From contig NZ_JH600279.1 of NCBI RefSeq assembly GCF_000245335.1, positions 186,001-250,000 of the forward strand: 64,000 nt of DNA, given 5' to 3'. A model generated the notes under the pieces. The model saw only the letters and a list, made by a program, of their open reading frames with translations. It was not told where the DNA came from and did not search any database. Each line of letters begins with the position of its first letter. Within the stretch, counting starts at the first letter, position 1. The position numbers and the translations under genes were made by a program. Positions 36,473 to 45,900 of this stretch are shown here, in pieces. This DNA comes from Bacillus mojavensis RO-H-1 = KCTC 3706. Lineage in GTDB: Bacteria > Bacillota > Bacilli > Bacillales > Bacillaceae.

Positions 36473-37532
36473 GTTCGTTCTCTCCTTTTTCTTCCGGGAA
36501 AATCGGGACCTTTACTTCAATTTGTGTGCCTTTTCCTTCAACCGAAATCACCTCGGCGACTCCGCCGATTTCGCTTGCACGTTCTTTCATCGAATTCAAG
36601 CCGTAGGATGACGCTTTTACCTGCTCCATCTTGAATCCTTTTCCGTTATCAATGACCTTCAGCCGCAGATGATTGTTTTTTGCGCCGAGAATCACGGATA
36701 CTTTTGAGGCTTTTGAGTGCCTGAATACATTGGAAAGAGCCTCCTGTACGATCCTGAATAAATGATCCTCTACGCCTTTGGAAATCGGCGTATCCTGTAT
36801 GTCCCATTCGATATCAAGCGGCTGTTTTTTCCGAAACTCGTCCAAAAGCTCCGTAAGCCCCTCCTTCAGCCCCTTCCCTTCGAGCGTCACAGGTCTTAAA
36901 TGGAGCAGCAGCGCCCTCATTTCATTTTGGGCTTCTCCCGCCATGTGCTCTACCATCTTGATCCGTTTCACCGTTTTATCATCCGTATCTTTTACGTGTT
37001 CTAATACAGCGGAGGTCATCATCGATATCGCAAAGAGCTGCTGGCTGACAGCATCGTGCAGGTCTCTGGCCAATCGCTGGCGTTCTTCTGTGATGACTGA
37101 TTTTTTCATTTGCACCTGCCATTCAGCCCGTTCATTTGAAAGCTTTTGCAAGGAAGCTACTTGAAGTTCAACCCGCTTCGCCATTTCATTCAGCTGATCG
37201 GCTGCAAGCCCGATTTCATCGTCCCCGAGCGGCGGTATACGATAAGCGAAGTTGCCATTTTCAAATGTTAAAATCGATTCAATCAATGTATCGACCCTTG
37301 TTTTCAGCCGGTTGCCGTACATGTACCCTGACGCAAAACCGATCGTAAGGCTGATCAGCACCAAAATCAGGATAAACGGAATCCCGAACCAGCTTGACGA
37401 CAGCAACACAAACGGATCGAGCCGATAGTAAACCATCATAAAAGAAATCAAGCAGACAAATAGAAGCAGACTGATTCCCGTTGTCATGCGAATGGCACGC
37501 CATTGGAGACTGACAAGCAGTTTTTTTCTCAT
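36450..37532 (-). CDS. liaS: sensor histidine kinase LiaS
   Basis: A 360-residue intramembrane-sensing kinase: two membrane helices in the first 70 residues with a very short extracellular loop, then HAMP, a HisKA_3 domain with the phospho-His in RLARDLHDAVSQQLFAI (near residue 158), and an ATPase domain with GLNSMKERASEIGG. It works with the inhibitor LiaF and regulator LiaR to sense cell-wall antibiotics such as bacitracin. Overlaps liaF by 4 bases. Confidence 0.96.
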   Translation of the reverse strand: MRKKLLVSLQWRAIRMTTGISLLLFVCLISFMMVYYRLDPFVLLSSSWFGIPFILILVLISLTIGFASGYMYGNRLKTRVDTLIESILTFENGNFAYRIPPLGDDEIGLAADQLNEMAKRVELQVASLQKLSNERAEWQVQMKKSVITEERQRLARDLHDAVSQQLFAISMMTSAVLEHVKDTDDKTVKRIKMVEHMAGEAQNEMRALLLHLRPVTLEGKGLKEGLTELLDEFRKKQPLDIEWDIQDTPISKGVEDHLFRIVQEALSNVFRHSKASKVSVILGAKNNHLRLKVIDNGKGFKMEQVKASSYGLNSMKERASEIGGVAEVISVEGKGTQIEVKVPIFPEEKGENERDSSIVD

Positions 37533-38257
37533 ACGTATTTCACATCCACATCACCGATAAATAGGGAGACGGATACTTTCACCCGGCGTTTGGACTCGCT
37601 GAAATCAGAAGACGCGGCGTATACCTTTGTGCTTAATCCGCTTTTCTTCGAACCGATCAGATTAATGTCGCCGATAAAAACGGACGAGCTGACAGCCACT
37701 TCAAGATCTGATGGAACATAAATATCAACGTTTCCGATCACTCCGCTGATGACAATGGTGCTCTCTCCCTCCGGAATCATCGCTTTTGACAAGTCGATTT
37801 TCACATCGCCTATAAAACCCGATACAGTTAAATCATTCAGATCAAACGGCTGCTTCATCATCAGAAGTTCGCCGATAAAAAAGCTTCGCATGTCAGGATG
37901 TTTCACATCTTTTGGGGGCTCGGACTGTTTTTCTTTTTTTGTTAAATCGGTAGGTTTCTCATTTGGTTCAAAAATAGGCTTTCCTTTCACAAGCCGGTAG
38001 CCGGCGTAAATTAAAAATGCGGCAAACGCGTAGCCAAATAAGTTAAAGGTGATGCTGAACAGATTTTTCAAAAATAAGAAAGCAGCAAAGATGTACATGA
38101 CGGACCCAAGCCAGTCACGGGAGTATTTTTTCAAAAAATAACCGGCAATCAGAAAAAAGAGCGGCCAAAACAGCAGATCGCCTACTCCGATAATTTGCAA
38201 AAACATGCTGATGCCAAATAAAACAATGATAAGTCCAAGAAGCTGTTTTTTTGTCAT
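37529..38257 (-). CDS. liaF: LiaF, negative regulator of LiaRS
   Basis: A 242-residue membrane protein: about four helices within residues 5-90, a charged cytosolic linker, then a beta-repeat domain of the DUF2154/LiaF C-terminal type (DVKIDLSKAMIPEGE, GDINLIGSK, GDVDVKYV). It holds LiaS in the off state. Its start is separated from liaG by 34 bases. Confidence 0.94.
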   Translation of the reverse strand: MTKKQLLGLIIVLFGISMFLQIIGVGDLLFWPLFFLIAGYFLKKYSRDWLGSVMYIFAAFLFLKNLFSITFNLFGYAFAAFLIYAGYRLVKGKPIFEPNEKPTDLTKKEKQSEPPKDVKHPDMRSFFIGELLMMKQPFDLNDLTVSGFIGDVKIDLSKAMIPEGESTIVISGVIGNVDIYVPSDLEVAVSSSVFIGDINLIGSKKSGLSTKVYAASSDFSESKRRVKVSVSLFIGDVDVKYV

Positions 38258-38291
38258 TCTGGTTGTTCCGCCTCCTTTCTTCTGCCAGATG

Positions 38292-39164
38292 CTACCGTAT
38301 CGCTACATCCCCGCTGCCTGTTTTAATATCGACTAGATGCTGTCCGCTTCCTTGTAAGCCTTTGATTTGATGATGATCTTTATGTGTTGTATCAGCAAAT
38401 GGGTACGCCGAACTGACGCTTCCGCTCTCTGAAGCAGCATTGACTTTGAAACTGCCGTTTTCGGGAAGCTCCAGATTCACATCACCGCTCGTCAATGTGA
38501 CAGCTGAAGAGCCCGCTGCCTTTTTTAAATCCGCGTCAACGTTTCCTGATGTCATCCGTACATCAAGTGAGCCTGAAACACCATCCAAATTTGCGTCGCC
38601 TGAAGTTAAGCGGATGCCGGCCGTTTTAGCGTCTGTATTTGATATCGACACATCTCCGGAAGAGCCCTTCACCTCCAGCTCCTGAAGGCGGATACCCGTT
38701 ACGGTCATATTCCCGCTTGCAGATGCTGCGTTCAGCTTAGAAAGCGTGAGATGTTTATTACCGTCTACAGACACGTCGCCGCTTGAGGTTCTCACAGCCA
38801 AACCGCCTTTGTACGTGTATGGAATGCGGACGACAAGGGCAGATCGATGAAATCCATTCAAAAATTGAAATTCTTTTTCCTTTGCCGTCAGCTCCAGCTT
38901 TCTTCTCTTTTCAGCCACAAACAATTTCCCCGAGTCACCTGAGATGGTTGCTGATATGTCATTACGCTCTTCCGCTATGATCTTCACATTCTTGTTATCC
39001 GATTCAATGATTACGCTTTCGATCTCATGCGGTGAAGCACTGGCTGAATCAGCTTCAGTTCCGTTTATGAATGAAAGACCTTCAGCAAACACGTCTTTGA
39101 TAACAACCGCAGAAAAAATAAGAATACCGGCAATGATCAGCAGTTTGCCCAGCATTTTTTTCAT
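38292..39164 (-). CDS. liaG: LiaG, exported beta-repeat protein
   Basis: A 290-residue protein with an N-terminal membrane anchor ([19 protein letters not shown]) and a DUF4097-type beta-helix domain, seen as regular repeats of SGDVSV, SGDANL, SGNVDA and SGDVNL. Probably anchored outside the cell. It lies in the lia operon, but the terminator after liaH keeps its level low relative to liaIH. Molecular role unknown. Confidence 0.93.
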   Translation of the reverse strand: MKKMLGKLLIIAGILIFSAVVIKDVFAEGLSFINGTEADSASASPHEIESVIIESDNKNVKIIAEERNDISATISGDSGKLFVAEKRRKLELTAKEKEFQFLNGFHRSALVVRIPYTYKGGLAVRTSSGDVSVDGNKHLTLSKLNAASASGNMTVTGIRLQELEVKGSSGDVSISNTDAKTAGIRLTSGDANLDGVSGSLDVRMTSGNVDADLKKAAGSSAVTLTSGDVNLELPENGSFKVNAASESGSVSSAYPFADTTHKDHHQIKGLQGSGQHLVDIKTGSGDVAIR

Positions 39165-39223
39165 TTGTTTTCATCCTTCTCATTTATTCTATTATAAAGG
39201 AAAAGCCTGTGTATGAATACGTG

Positions 39224-39259
39224 CGGAAGGGAAGGACTTGACGAAAACCCTTCCCTGTC
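39224..39259 (-). terminator. intra-operon terminator between liaH and liaG
   Basis: Stem GGGAAGG/CCTTCCC with a 13-base loop (minus strand) directly after liaH, without a long T run. It fits the known much stronger expression of liaIH than of liaGFSR, as a partial terminator. Confidence 0.7.
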
Positions 39260-39263
39260 CTGT

Positions 39264-39944
39264 TTATTCATTTGCTGCATGTGAGGTTTGATCTGATTTT
39301 TTCAAAGAGAGTTCCCGCATCTTTTCGATTTCAGCTTCTACTTCGTCTGCAAATTCACTTTGGCTCGTTTCTGTGCCGGCTTCCGCTGACTTCGAATAAT
39401 CGGCACGGATTTCCAATTCCTCAATTCGGTTTTCTATCCGGAGAAATTCCCGATACGCGCTTTCACTGTCAATTTTGTCGAATGTCGCGTTCATATGCTC
39501 TTTTGCTTTTGCAGCGTTTGCCCGGGCAATCAGCGCCTGTTTTTTATCCTTTACGTCCTGTAGCCTTGTTTCAAGTGTGGCAAGCTGTTCTTTCAGCTCA
39601 GCCAGCTGGCTGCTTGCCTGTTCATAGGAAGCTTTGTGCTCTGCTGCCTTTCCCTCTAAATACTTCATTTCTGTCAGCGCTTTTTTCGCAAGCTCTTCTT
39701 CACCGGCATCAAAAGCGAGCTGAGCTTGATTCTTACGCTTTCCAGCCACTTCATTTGCTTCTTCATATTTTTTCTTAAATTGATAGGCGATCGTATGCTG
39801 TTTGACGATCGTTTGTTTTGCTTTTGCAATATCGCTTTCCATATCACGAACGTACTGATTCAACATCACCTTAGGATTCTCCAGTTTATCCAAGCCTTCA
39901 TGAACTGACGCAACAAACATATCTCTCATTCTTTTTAATACCAT
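39264..39944 (-). CDS. liaH: phage-shock (PspA) family protein LiaH
   Basis: A 226-residue coiled-coil protein of the PspA/IM30 family: VLKRMRDMFVASVHEGLDKLENP at the start, then long helices to residue 220. It forms large rings at the membrane under envelope stress. The start at 39944 follows GAGGAATAAC; the open frame goes 18 codons further but this start gives the family N-terminus. Directly follows liaI and is one of the main LiaR targets. Confidence 0.96.
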   Translation of the reverse strand: MVLKRMRDMFVASVHEGLDKLENPKVMLNQYVRDMESDIAKAKQTIVKQHTIAYQFKKKYEEANEVAGKRKNQAQLAFDAGEEELAKKALTEMKYLEGKAAEHKASYEQASSQLAELKEQLATLETRLQDVKDKKQALIARANAAKAKEHMNATFDKIDSESAYREFLRIENRIEELEIRADYSKSAEAGTETSQSEFADEVEAEIEKMRELSLKKSDQTSHAANE

Positions 39945-39970
39945 ACTGTTATTCCTCCTCATATCATGTG

Positions 39971-40351
39971 TTATTTTTTCTTTAAGAAATTTTCCCATTC
40001 GTCATCAAAATGAGACTGGTAGCCGGCAGAAGCTGGTTCAGGGTCAAAGCTTGACATATCGCTTTCCGCGGATCCGTTTTTCATCAGTTTCCAGCCGTAA
40101 TACACCATAGCAGCCGCGAGTGCAATGCCGACGAGAAACGGAAGTGAGCAAATGAGCATCATCGCCCCGATTCCGCCCAAGATGATACCTGTGATGGTTT
40201 TGCCTGCTGCGAATCTTTTAATTCCCGCGTATGTCAGCAATCCTCCGATCGCAAGCGGAATGATAAAGCCAAAGCTGCCGCCCCCAAAAAAGACGGAGAT
40301 TCCAAATACAATTAATAAGAATCCGCCTATCGTTTTCTTGTTGATCTTCAT
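39971..40351 (-). CDS. liaI: LiaI, small membrane anchor for LiaH
   Basis: A 126-residue membrane protein with three hydrophobic segments (about residues 8-27, 30-45, 52-88) and a hydrophilic tail. It recruits LiaH to the membrane. First gene of liaIHGFSR, preceded by GGAGGATC and the LiaR-controlled promoter. Confidence 0.94.
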   Translation of the reverse strand: MKINKKTIGGFLLIVFGISVFFGGGSFGFIIPLAIGGLLTYAGIKRFAAGKTITGIILGGIGAMMLICSLPFLVGIALAAAMVYYGWKLMKNGSAESDMSSFDPEPASAGYQSHFDDEWENFLKKK

Positions 40352-40375
40352 GCAGATCCTCCTTTCGTTTTCCTT

Positions 40376-40470
40376 GTCTTCATCTTATACAAAACACAAG
40401 ATGAGCAAAACGAATCAGAGATTGATTTTTGGATAAGACCAGAGTCGTAGACAGCACCGGACCCAGCGGC
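40376..40470 (-). promoter_or_regulatory. liaI promoter region with LiaR-type repeat
   Basis: The minus strand has TATAAG as a -10 element (40384-40389). About 60 bases further upstream there is an imperfect inverted repeat in GGTCCGGTGCTGTCTACGAC, followed by TCTGGTCT. Position and sequence fit the known LiaR-dependent PliaI promoter; I recall the overall arrangement rather than the exact box. Confidence 0.65.
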
Positions 40471-40504
40471 ATAAAAAAAGCCATGCACGAGGCATGGCAT
40501 CTTC
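40470..40504 (-). terminator. yvqJ terminator
   Basis: Perfect stem GCCATGC-CTCGT-GCATGGC followed by seven T on the minus strand, after yvqJ and before the lia promoter. Confidence 0.92.
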
Positions 40505-40512
40505 AAAAACCT

Positions 40513-41784
40513 TTACATATGAACACTTGCTTCCCTTTCTTTTACCAAATCGGATTGTTCTGCTTTGGCCAGCTTTGTAAACAGAAGAATTCCAATCCCC
40601 GCGATAATTTCCACAACTCCCCCGGCAGCGATCACATTTCCTGAACCAAAAGCGGTTGCGGCATATCCGCAAATGACAGCGCCGGCCGGAATTGAAATAT
40701 TTGAGATCATATGTATGACGGCATAAACTTGCGGCTGGTCCTCACTATCGACAGATGTCTGTATAATTGTATACTCGGGAACATTGATTGCACTGACTGC
40801 AGCGCCAAATGTAAAAGCGGCGAAAAAGACGAGCGGCAAAAAGGTATTCATTCCGGTAATAAAGAAAGCGAATCCTTCAATGATGCCGGCGGTTACGAAA
40901 AGCAGTCCGTACTTGTTTACTTTTACTTTTGTCAGTACAAACCCCAATAAAAACGCGCCTATTGCGGTGGTGGCTTTTAATAGCGAATACACAATCGGCT
41001 GTCCGTTTAAATCCTCCGCAACATATACAGCGGAGAGCGCTTCCCAAGGGGCTGCCGCGAAATTCATAAAGATACAATAGATAGCAAGCGGATATAAGAT
41101 TTGGTGTTTTCTGACTAGGACAAAACCGCGTTTCAGTCTGCCAAAATATGTACCTCTCTGTGCAACGGCCGCTGATTCCGATTTTGTTTCAACAGCAGTG
41201 TATTTAATAAAGAGAACAAGAAAACCAGAAATAAGATATAGTACGAGAGCCATAAGCATTGTATAAGAAGGACTGATAAACGTAAGGAGAGCGCCGCATA
41301 GTGTCACAGCTCCAAGACGGACAATTTGGGCGGACGACTGCAGCACAGCATTTGCTTTTTGAATGCCTTTTTCATCTACAATTTGCGGGATTAAAGCAAT
41401 TGAAGCAGGATTATAGGCAGCGCCAGTAGCTGAATGCACAATCATAAGAGTCATAACAAACCACAGCGGAGAGAATCCGCCGAAATGGCAGAGCGGAATG
41501 ATTAAAACAACCGCGGCTCTTGTCAGGTCTGAAAAGTACATCCAGAATTTCAATGTATTCTGTTTCATGAAAGGACCCGTCACAGGTGCTAAAACAGCTT
41601 CCGGCAAAAAGGTGACAGCAATCAATAAAGCAGTTCCGATCGCACCTTCACCGTCAAAAATTAAAAACCATAATATCGAATTAAATGCGAACATATCGCC
41701 GGAAATCTTGACTATTCTTGAGAAGAAAAGGAAGTTGAAATTTCTCTTCCAGACGCTATCACTTTCAATGAATCTCACCATCAA
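40513..41784 (-). CDS. yvqJ: MFS transporter YvqJ
   Basis: A 423-residue major facilitator with about 12 membrane helices, resembling the macrolide-efflux (MefA) class. It starts with two Met codons (MMVRFIESDS); the second could be the real start. Conserved features include the SGDMFAFNSI first helix and FGAAVSAINVPEYTIIQ. Substrate not established. Upstream of the lia operon on the same strand, separated by a strong terminator. Confidence 0.88.
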   Translation of the reverse strand: MMVRFIESDSVWKRNFNFLFFSRIVKISGDMFAFNSILWFLIFDGEGAIGTALLIAVTFLPEAVLAPVTGPFMKQNTLKFWMYFSDLTRAAVVLIIPLCHFGGFSPLWFVMTLMIVHSATGAAYNPASIALIPQIVDEKGIQKANAVLQSSAQIVRLGAVTLCGALLTFISPSYTMLMALVLYLISGFLVLFIKYTAVETKSESAAVAQRGTYFGRLKRGFVLVRKHQILYPLAIYCIFMNFAAAPWEALSAVYVAEDLNGQPIVYSLLKATTAIGAFLLGFVLTKVKVNKYGLLFVTAGIIEGFAFFITGMNTFLPLVFFAAFTFGAAVSAINVPEYTIIQTSVDSEDQPQVYAVIHMISNISIPAGAVICGYAATAFGSGNVIAAGGVVEIIAGIGILLFTKLAKAEQSDLVKEREASVHM

Positions 41785-41906
41785 TCAGAGCCCCCCACTG
41801 CCTATTTTTTACATCAATTTGTTACAATATCTCATTTTTCCATTTTTCAGTCAATAATTCATAAGGTTCATTTTTTGTCGTAAAAAGGGAAATTGACAAA
41901 ATGAAA

Positions 41907-41946
41907 AAATAAAAAGCCGGCATGTATTGAAAATGCCAGCTTTCAT
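41907..41946 (-). terminator. terminator of the cobalamin operon
   Basis: Stem AAAGCTGGCAT/ATGCCGGCTTT (one wobble) followed by TTTATTTTTTC on the minus strand, shortly after the yvqK stop. Confidence 0.8.
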
Positions 41947-41956
41947 TCATGTTTTT

Positions 41957-42538
41957 TTATGATCCGCTGCTGTTTCGATCGCGAAACACAATAGCGCTTC
42001 TTTCATACTCCACGTCGTCAATACCGCTTCTCACATTGACAACCCGTGCTGCGGCAAAGAAATAGTCGGACAATCGATTGAGATAACGGAGCACCATTTC
42101 ATGGATCTCTTCCGTTTTCATCAGCGCCACCACTTGACGTTCCGCCCGCCTTGTAATGGTGCGCGCCACATGGAGAAGCGAAGCGGCCTTTGATCCGCCC
42201 GGAAGAATAAATCTCTTTAGTTCAGGTGCCTCTTCTGTATAGGCATCGATTCGCATTTCTAAATAGGAAACGGATTCTTCCTTCAATTTATATTCTCTTT
42301 TTTCTGTGATGATTGCCAGATCGCCCCCGCAGTCAAAGAGCTCGTGCTGAATGTTGAGCAGCTCGGCCGTTAGATCCTCAAAGTCACGCTTTTCGGAGAG
42401 CTCAGCCAAGGCCAGCCCGACAAAACTGTTCAGCTCATCAATCGTGCCGTAGCTTTCTACTCGGAGGCTGTCCTTATCTGTTCTGCCTCCGATTAAGCTC
42501 GTTTGCCCGTTATCGCCTGTTTTTGTATATAGTTTCAT
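41957..42538 (-). CDS. yvqK: ATP:cob(I)alamin adenosyltransferase YvqK
   Basis: A 193-residue PduO-type corrinoid adenosyltransferase. N-terminal ATP-binding motif TKTGDNGQTSLIGGR (residues 5-19), VESYGTIDELNSFVG, and the C-terminal RTITRRAERQ and RYLNRLSDYFFAAAR motifs are all present. It converts imported corrinoids to the adenosyl form. The start at 42538 gives the family N-terminus. Last gene of yvrC-yvrB-yvrA-yvqK, 22 bases after yvrA. Confidence 0.94.
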   Translation of the reverse strand: MKLYTKTGDNGQTSLIGGRTDKDSLRVESYGTIDELNSFVGLALAELSEKRDFEDLTAELLNIQHELFDCGGDLAIITEKREYKLKEESVSYLEMRIDAYTEEAPELKRFILPGGSKAASLLHVARTITRRAERQVVALMKTEEIHEMVLRYLNRLSDYFFAAARVVNVRSGIDDVEYERSAIVFRDRNSSGS

Positions 42539-42560
42539 CATATCTGTCTCCTTTACAGAC

Positions 42561-43904
42561 TTATTCAAGCAGGTCCGCAGCCTCTCGCACACATTCAGCT
42601 GTCCCAAACCGAATCAATTGTTTCAGCCGTTTTTCTATGTTTTCTTCTGAAGATGTCTCTTTAGTTTGTGTCGCTGCAACGAGGATTTCTCCAGGTTCAT
42701 TTTGTTCACCGCCCAGCACTTTCATGCGCTCGGCTTCCGCTCCCATGACAGCCCTGACGAAGAATTGGTCTGTCGCAAAGCCGTTGATCAAAATCCATAT
42801 CGAAAAGCCAGACATGACACAAATACAAACGGACAGCTCTTCGTCTTCAAACGTACGGCACACAAGCCGGTCAAGTCTGCCGGAGGAGGCCATCGCACAG
42901 GTTTCCTGCGGATAAAAGCCGTTTTCAGATAAATAGGCTGTAAGCCCTTCTTTTTGATCTGAATGGGCAGACAGCCGTTTATGGAGAAACGTCCGGTTCC
43001 AAGAAAAGCCTGAACCGATAGGAGCCGAGGACAGCGTCCGGAGCGGGATTTCCGTTTGCAAAAGGATCTCGTCGCGCCGCACTTGCAGCAAAGTTTTAAA
43101 CGGAATCGCCTGCAGCTTTAGGGCGGCCTCTTCAGGCTGAATCGCAATAAGCGGTTTAGGCAATTGATGATGGAGTAAGGCGCTGACTTTCGTGTTATAC
43201 AACGCCTTTATGTGCTCTTCTGTGATGGCGGTTTCCGGTTTTTGCTTAGGACCGGCTGTTCCGTTTTTTATAAAGACGATTTCATCACAGTACAGGCTAG
43301 CGGTATTCAGATCGTGAAAAACACTGACAGCAGTCAGCCCATTTTCTCTCGTCAGGCGCTTAATAAGATCGAGCAGTTCTTTTTGATAGGCCAAATCCAG
43401 AAAATTAGTCGGTTCGTCTAAAAATAAAATGCGCGGCTGCTGCGCCAGTGCTTGAGCCAAATAAACCCGCTGCTGTTCACCCCCGCTTAGATCACGAATC
43501 GATTTGTCAGCGAAGGCAAGTACCCCTGTTTGTTTCATCGCATTCTCAATGATGGCTTCATCCTCTTCAGTCTGCTGGCTGAACAGCCCTTTTTGAAATG
43601 GATATCTGCCGAAGGATACGGTTTCTTTGACAGTAAAGCTAAAGGCTTGATCTGTTTTTTGCGGCAGAACTGCCATTATTTGCGCCAGTTCCTTCGGCTT
43701 ATATTCAGTGAGTGGTTTGCCAGCCAGACAAACGGAGCCTTCTATTGCCGGAAGTGTTCCTATCAGCAAGTGAAGCAGTGTTGTTTTTCCACTCCCATTC
43801 GGTCCGAGAATGCCAAGAAATTCTCCCTTCTTCACTGTTAAACTGATATTTTTAATCAGCCGGCTGTCTCCGTAACCTCCCGACAGCCCTTCTGCCTTAA
43901 TCAT
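42561..43904 (-). CDS. yvrA: cobalamin ABC transporter ATPase fused to a CbiZ-like domain, YvrA
   Basis: A 447-residue protein in two parts. Residues 1 to about 255 are a BtuD/FecE-type ATPase: Walker A GPNGSGKTT, signature LSGGEQQRVYLAQALAQ, Walker B ILFLDEPTNFLD, and H-loop FHDLN. Residues from about 270 to 447 resemble the CbiZ adenosylcobinamide amidohydrolase family (GSGFSWNRTFLHKRL, WILINGFATDQFFVRAVMGAEAERMK, PGEILVAATQT). CbiZ removes the nucleotide loop so salvaged corrinoids can be remodelled. The fusion assignment of the second half is mine and from sequence pattern only. Overlaps yvrB by 4 bases. Confidence 0.88.
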   Translation of the reverse strand: MIKAEGLSGGYGDSRLIKNISLTVKKGEFLGILGPNGSGKTTLLHLLIGTLPAIEGSVCLAGKPLTEYKPKELAQIMAVLPQKTDQAFSFTVKETVSFGRYPFQKGLFSQQTEEDEAIIENAMKQTGVLAFADKSIRDLSGGEQQRVYLAQALAQQPRILFLDEPTNFLDLAYQKELLDLIKRLTRENGLTAVSVFHDLNTASLYCDEIVFIKNGTAGPKQKPETAITEEHIKALYNTKVSALLHHQLPKPLIAIQPEEAALKLQAIPFKTLLQVRRDEILLQTEIPLRTLSSAPIGSGFSWNRTFLHKRLSAHSDQKEGLTAYLSENGFYPQETCAMASSGRLDRLVCRTFEDEELSVCICVMSGFSIWILINGFATDQFFVRAVMGAEAERMKVLGGEQNEPGEILVAATQTKETSSEENIEKRLKQLIRFGTAECVREAADLLE

Positions 43905-44962
43905 AAGCTTCTCCCCCCTCGATGCTGCCGAATTAAAATCAGAGCGAAAACAGGAGCTCCCGCTAAAGCTGTAATAATGCCGATCGGCAATTCAATCGGC
44001 TCAATCATTGTTCTCGATAGCAAATCGGCCAAGACGAGAAATCCCGCGCCAAGCAAGGCAGACAGCGGCAATAAATGCCGATGATCCGTTCCCCACAGCA
44101 ATCTTGTGATATGCGGAATCACAAGTCCGACAAAGCCAATGGTGCCGGATACAGCCACAGCGCCGCCCGTCAGCAGTGACCCTGCAATTAAAATCATCAT
44201 TTTTCTATGCTGGACGCTGACCCCGAGAAGCCTTGCTTTCTCCTCTCCATAGGTCATCACGTTGAGTTCCCTTCCGTTTATGATCAGCAGCATGATTCCT
44301 AAAAGAAAAAACGGGAGAAACAGTGCAACGTAGCTCCAGCCTCTCATCGAGACGCTGCCAAGCAGCCAATGCACAATAGGCAGTAAATTATCTCCTGTCA
44401 GAGCAATGACAAGAGAAATAAATGCGCCCAAAAATGAATTTATGATGACACCGGTCAAAATGAGGGTGGAAACAGACATTGATGCATGAACGAGGCGGCT
44501 GAAGAAAAGGACCGCCGCCATCGTGACAAGTGCCGCGGCTACACTCACAACCGGCAGTGTAAAGCCTCCGATGACAGGAAGCTGCAGGCTAAAGAATAGG
44601 GTCACAACCGCCCCCACTGAAGCACCGGATGAAACACCGAGCGTGTAGGGATCAGCAAGCGGATTTTTCAACAGCCCCTGAAAAGCAGCCCCAGCGATAG
44701 AAAGAGCCGCCCCCACAAGGGCGGCCAGCACAACTCTCGGCAGTCTGATATTCATCATAATATTTGTATACATTGGATCATAGGAGCCGGCAGAGCCGCC
44801 AAAGCCTTCATGCCAAAAGATAAGGAAGATGGCGGGTATCGGAATTTGCAGACTGCCGCAGGAAATCCCCGATATGATACTAGCGGCTAAAAATAAGAAA
44901 CTGATGCTATAAGCAGCAAAACGATTATTCTTTAAACGTATCCGGGTAAATGCTTTCCGCAA
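43901..44962 (-). CDS. yvrB: cobalamin ABC transporter permease YvrB
   Basis: A 353-residue permease of the FecCD/BtuC family with about ten membrane helices. Characteristic segments: RLPRVVLAALVGAALSIAGAAFQGLLKNPLADPYTLGVSSGAS, FVGLVIPHITRLLWGTDHRHLLP and ELPIGIITALAGAPVFALIL. It forms the membrane channel with YvrA. The frame overlaps the end of yvrC by 38 bases; a later in-frame start is possible. B12-riboswitch-controlled operon. Confidence 0.93.
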   Translation of the reverse strand: MRKAFTRIRLKNNRFAAYSISFLFLAASIISGISCGSLQIPIPAIFLIFWHEGFGGSAGSYDPMYTNIMMNIRLPRVVLAALVGAALSIAGAAFQGLLKNPLADPYTLGVSSGASVGAVVTLFFSLQLPVIGGFTLPVVSVAAALVTMAAVLFFSRLVHASMSVSTLILTGVIINSFLGAFISLVIALTGDNLLPIVHWLLGSVSMRGWSYVALFLPFFLLGIMLLIINGRELNVMTYGEEKARLLGVSVQHRKMMILIAGSLLTGGAVAVSGTIGFVGLVIPHITRLLWGTDHRHLLPLSALLGAGFLVLADLLSRTMIEPIELPIGIITALAGAPVFALILIRQHRGGRSL

Positions 44963-45878
44963 GTTCTTCGACCCCTTCGATCAGACGCGGACCTGAACGT
45001 GTGACGAGATCAGGATCAACATCATAAACGCGATGATGTTTCACAGCATTGATTCCGCTCCAGCCATCGCGCTTTTCCACCGCATCCGCTTTTACACCGT
45101 CCGTTGTGACAATGGTGTCTGGATTCAGCTTAACGATGGCCTCGTCTGTCATTTGCACCCAGCCTTTTTGATCCGCTGCAGCGTTTTTAGCATGGATGAC
45201 ATTCAGCATTTCATTCATAAACGTGTCTTTTCCGGTTGTGTAAATGTCAGGATCAGGCGAAACCTCAATAAAGACGCTTTTTTCCTCGTCTTTTGAAATG
45301 GATTTCGCTTTTTCTTTAATCTCCTGCAGGTCTGATTTCATGCTGTTGACCAGTTGGCCCGCTTTTTTCTCGACCCCGGCAGCTTCACCGATCATTTCGA
45401 TTGATTTGTATACCTCTGCGAAAGATTGTGCATCATTGACAGTCAGCACAGGAATGCCAGCGTCTTTCAGCTGCTTAATGGCATCAGCTGAGGCTGACAT
45501 GGAAGATTCATGGGCGAGAACGAGATCAGGTTTAAGAGAAATGACTTTCTCAACGTTTACATTCATATCCCCAACCTTCTCAACCTGTTTGACTTCCTTT
45601 GGATATGTATCGTTTTTGGTGACGCCGACCACTTTGTCACCGAGTCCGAGAGCATATATAATTTCCGTGTTGCTCGGCATTAATGAAACAATTTTTTCCG
45701 GCTCCTTTTTGATGGTAACGTCTTCGTTTGACGCATCATCAATTGTGACAGGGAACGCTTCAGACGCGGCTGTCTTTTGCTTTGCAACGGAATCCTTCTC
45801 ATCTGCCGCATTGCCGCAGCCTGAAATCATAATGGCGGTCAGCAGAAGCGCCGTCCATATTCCGGCTAATTTTTTCAT
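44925..45878 (-). CDS. yvrC: cobalamin-binding lipoprotein YvrC
   Basis: A 317-residue class III substrate-binding lipoprotein, BtuF-like. Lipobox at LLTAIMISGC (Cys near residue 21), then the family opening KIVSLMPSNTEIIYALGLGDKVVGVTK and VEKVISLKPDLVLA. It binds cobalamin or a related corrinoid outside the membrane and delivers it to YvrB. First gene of the operon, behind the B12 riboswitch. AGGAGG precedes the ATG. Confidence 0.93.
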   Translation of the reverse strand: MKKLAGIWTALLLTAIMISGCGNAADEKDSVAKQKTAASEAFPVTIDDASNEDVTIKKEPEKIVSLMPSNTEIIYALGLGDKVVGVTKNDTYPKEVKQVEKVGDMNVNVEKVISLKPDLVLAHESSMSASADAIKQLKDAGIPVLTVNDAQSFAEVYKSIEMIGEAAGVEKKAGQLVNSMKSDLQEIKEKAKSISKDEEKSVFIEVSPDPDIYTTGKDTFMNEMLNVIHAKNAAADQKGWVQMTDEAIVKLNPDTIVTTDGVKADAVEKRDGWSGINAVKHHRVYDVDPDLVTRSGPRLIEGVEELAESIYPDTFKE

Positions 45879-45900
45879 ACCCTTTCCTCCTAAATGAACT

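Noticed and set aside
45244..45897. 217-codon plus-strand frame
   Set aside because: Antisense to yvrC, Ser/Thr/Phe-rich, and would lie across the yvrC start and the riboswitch edge.
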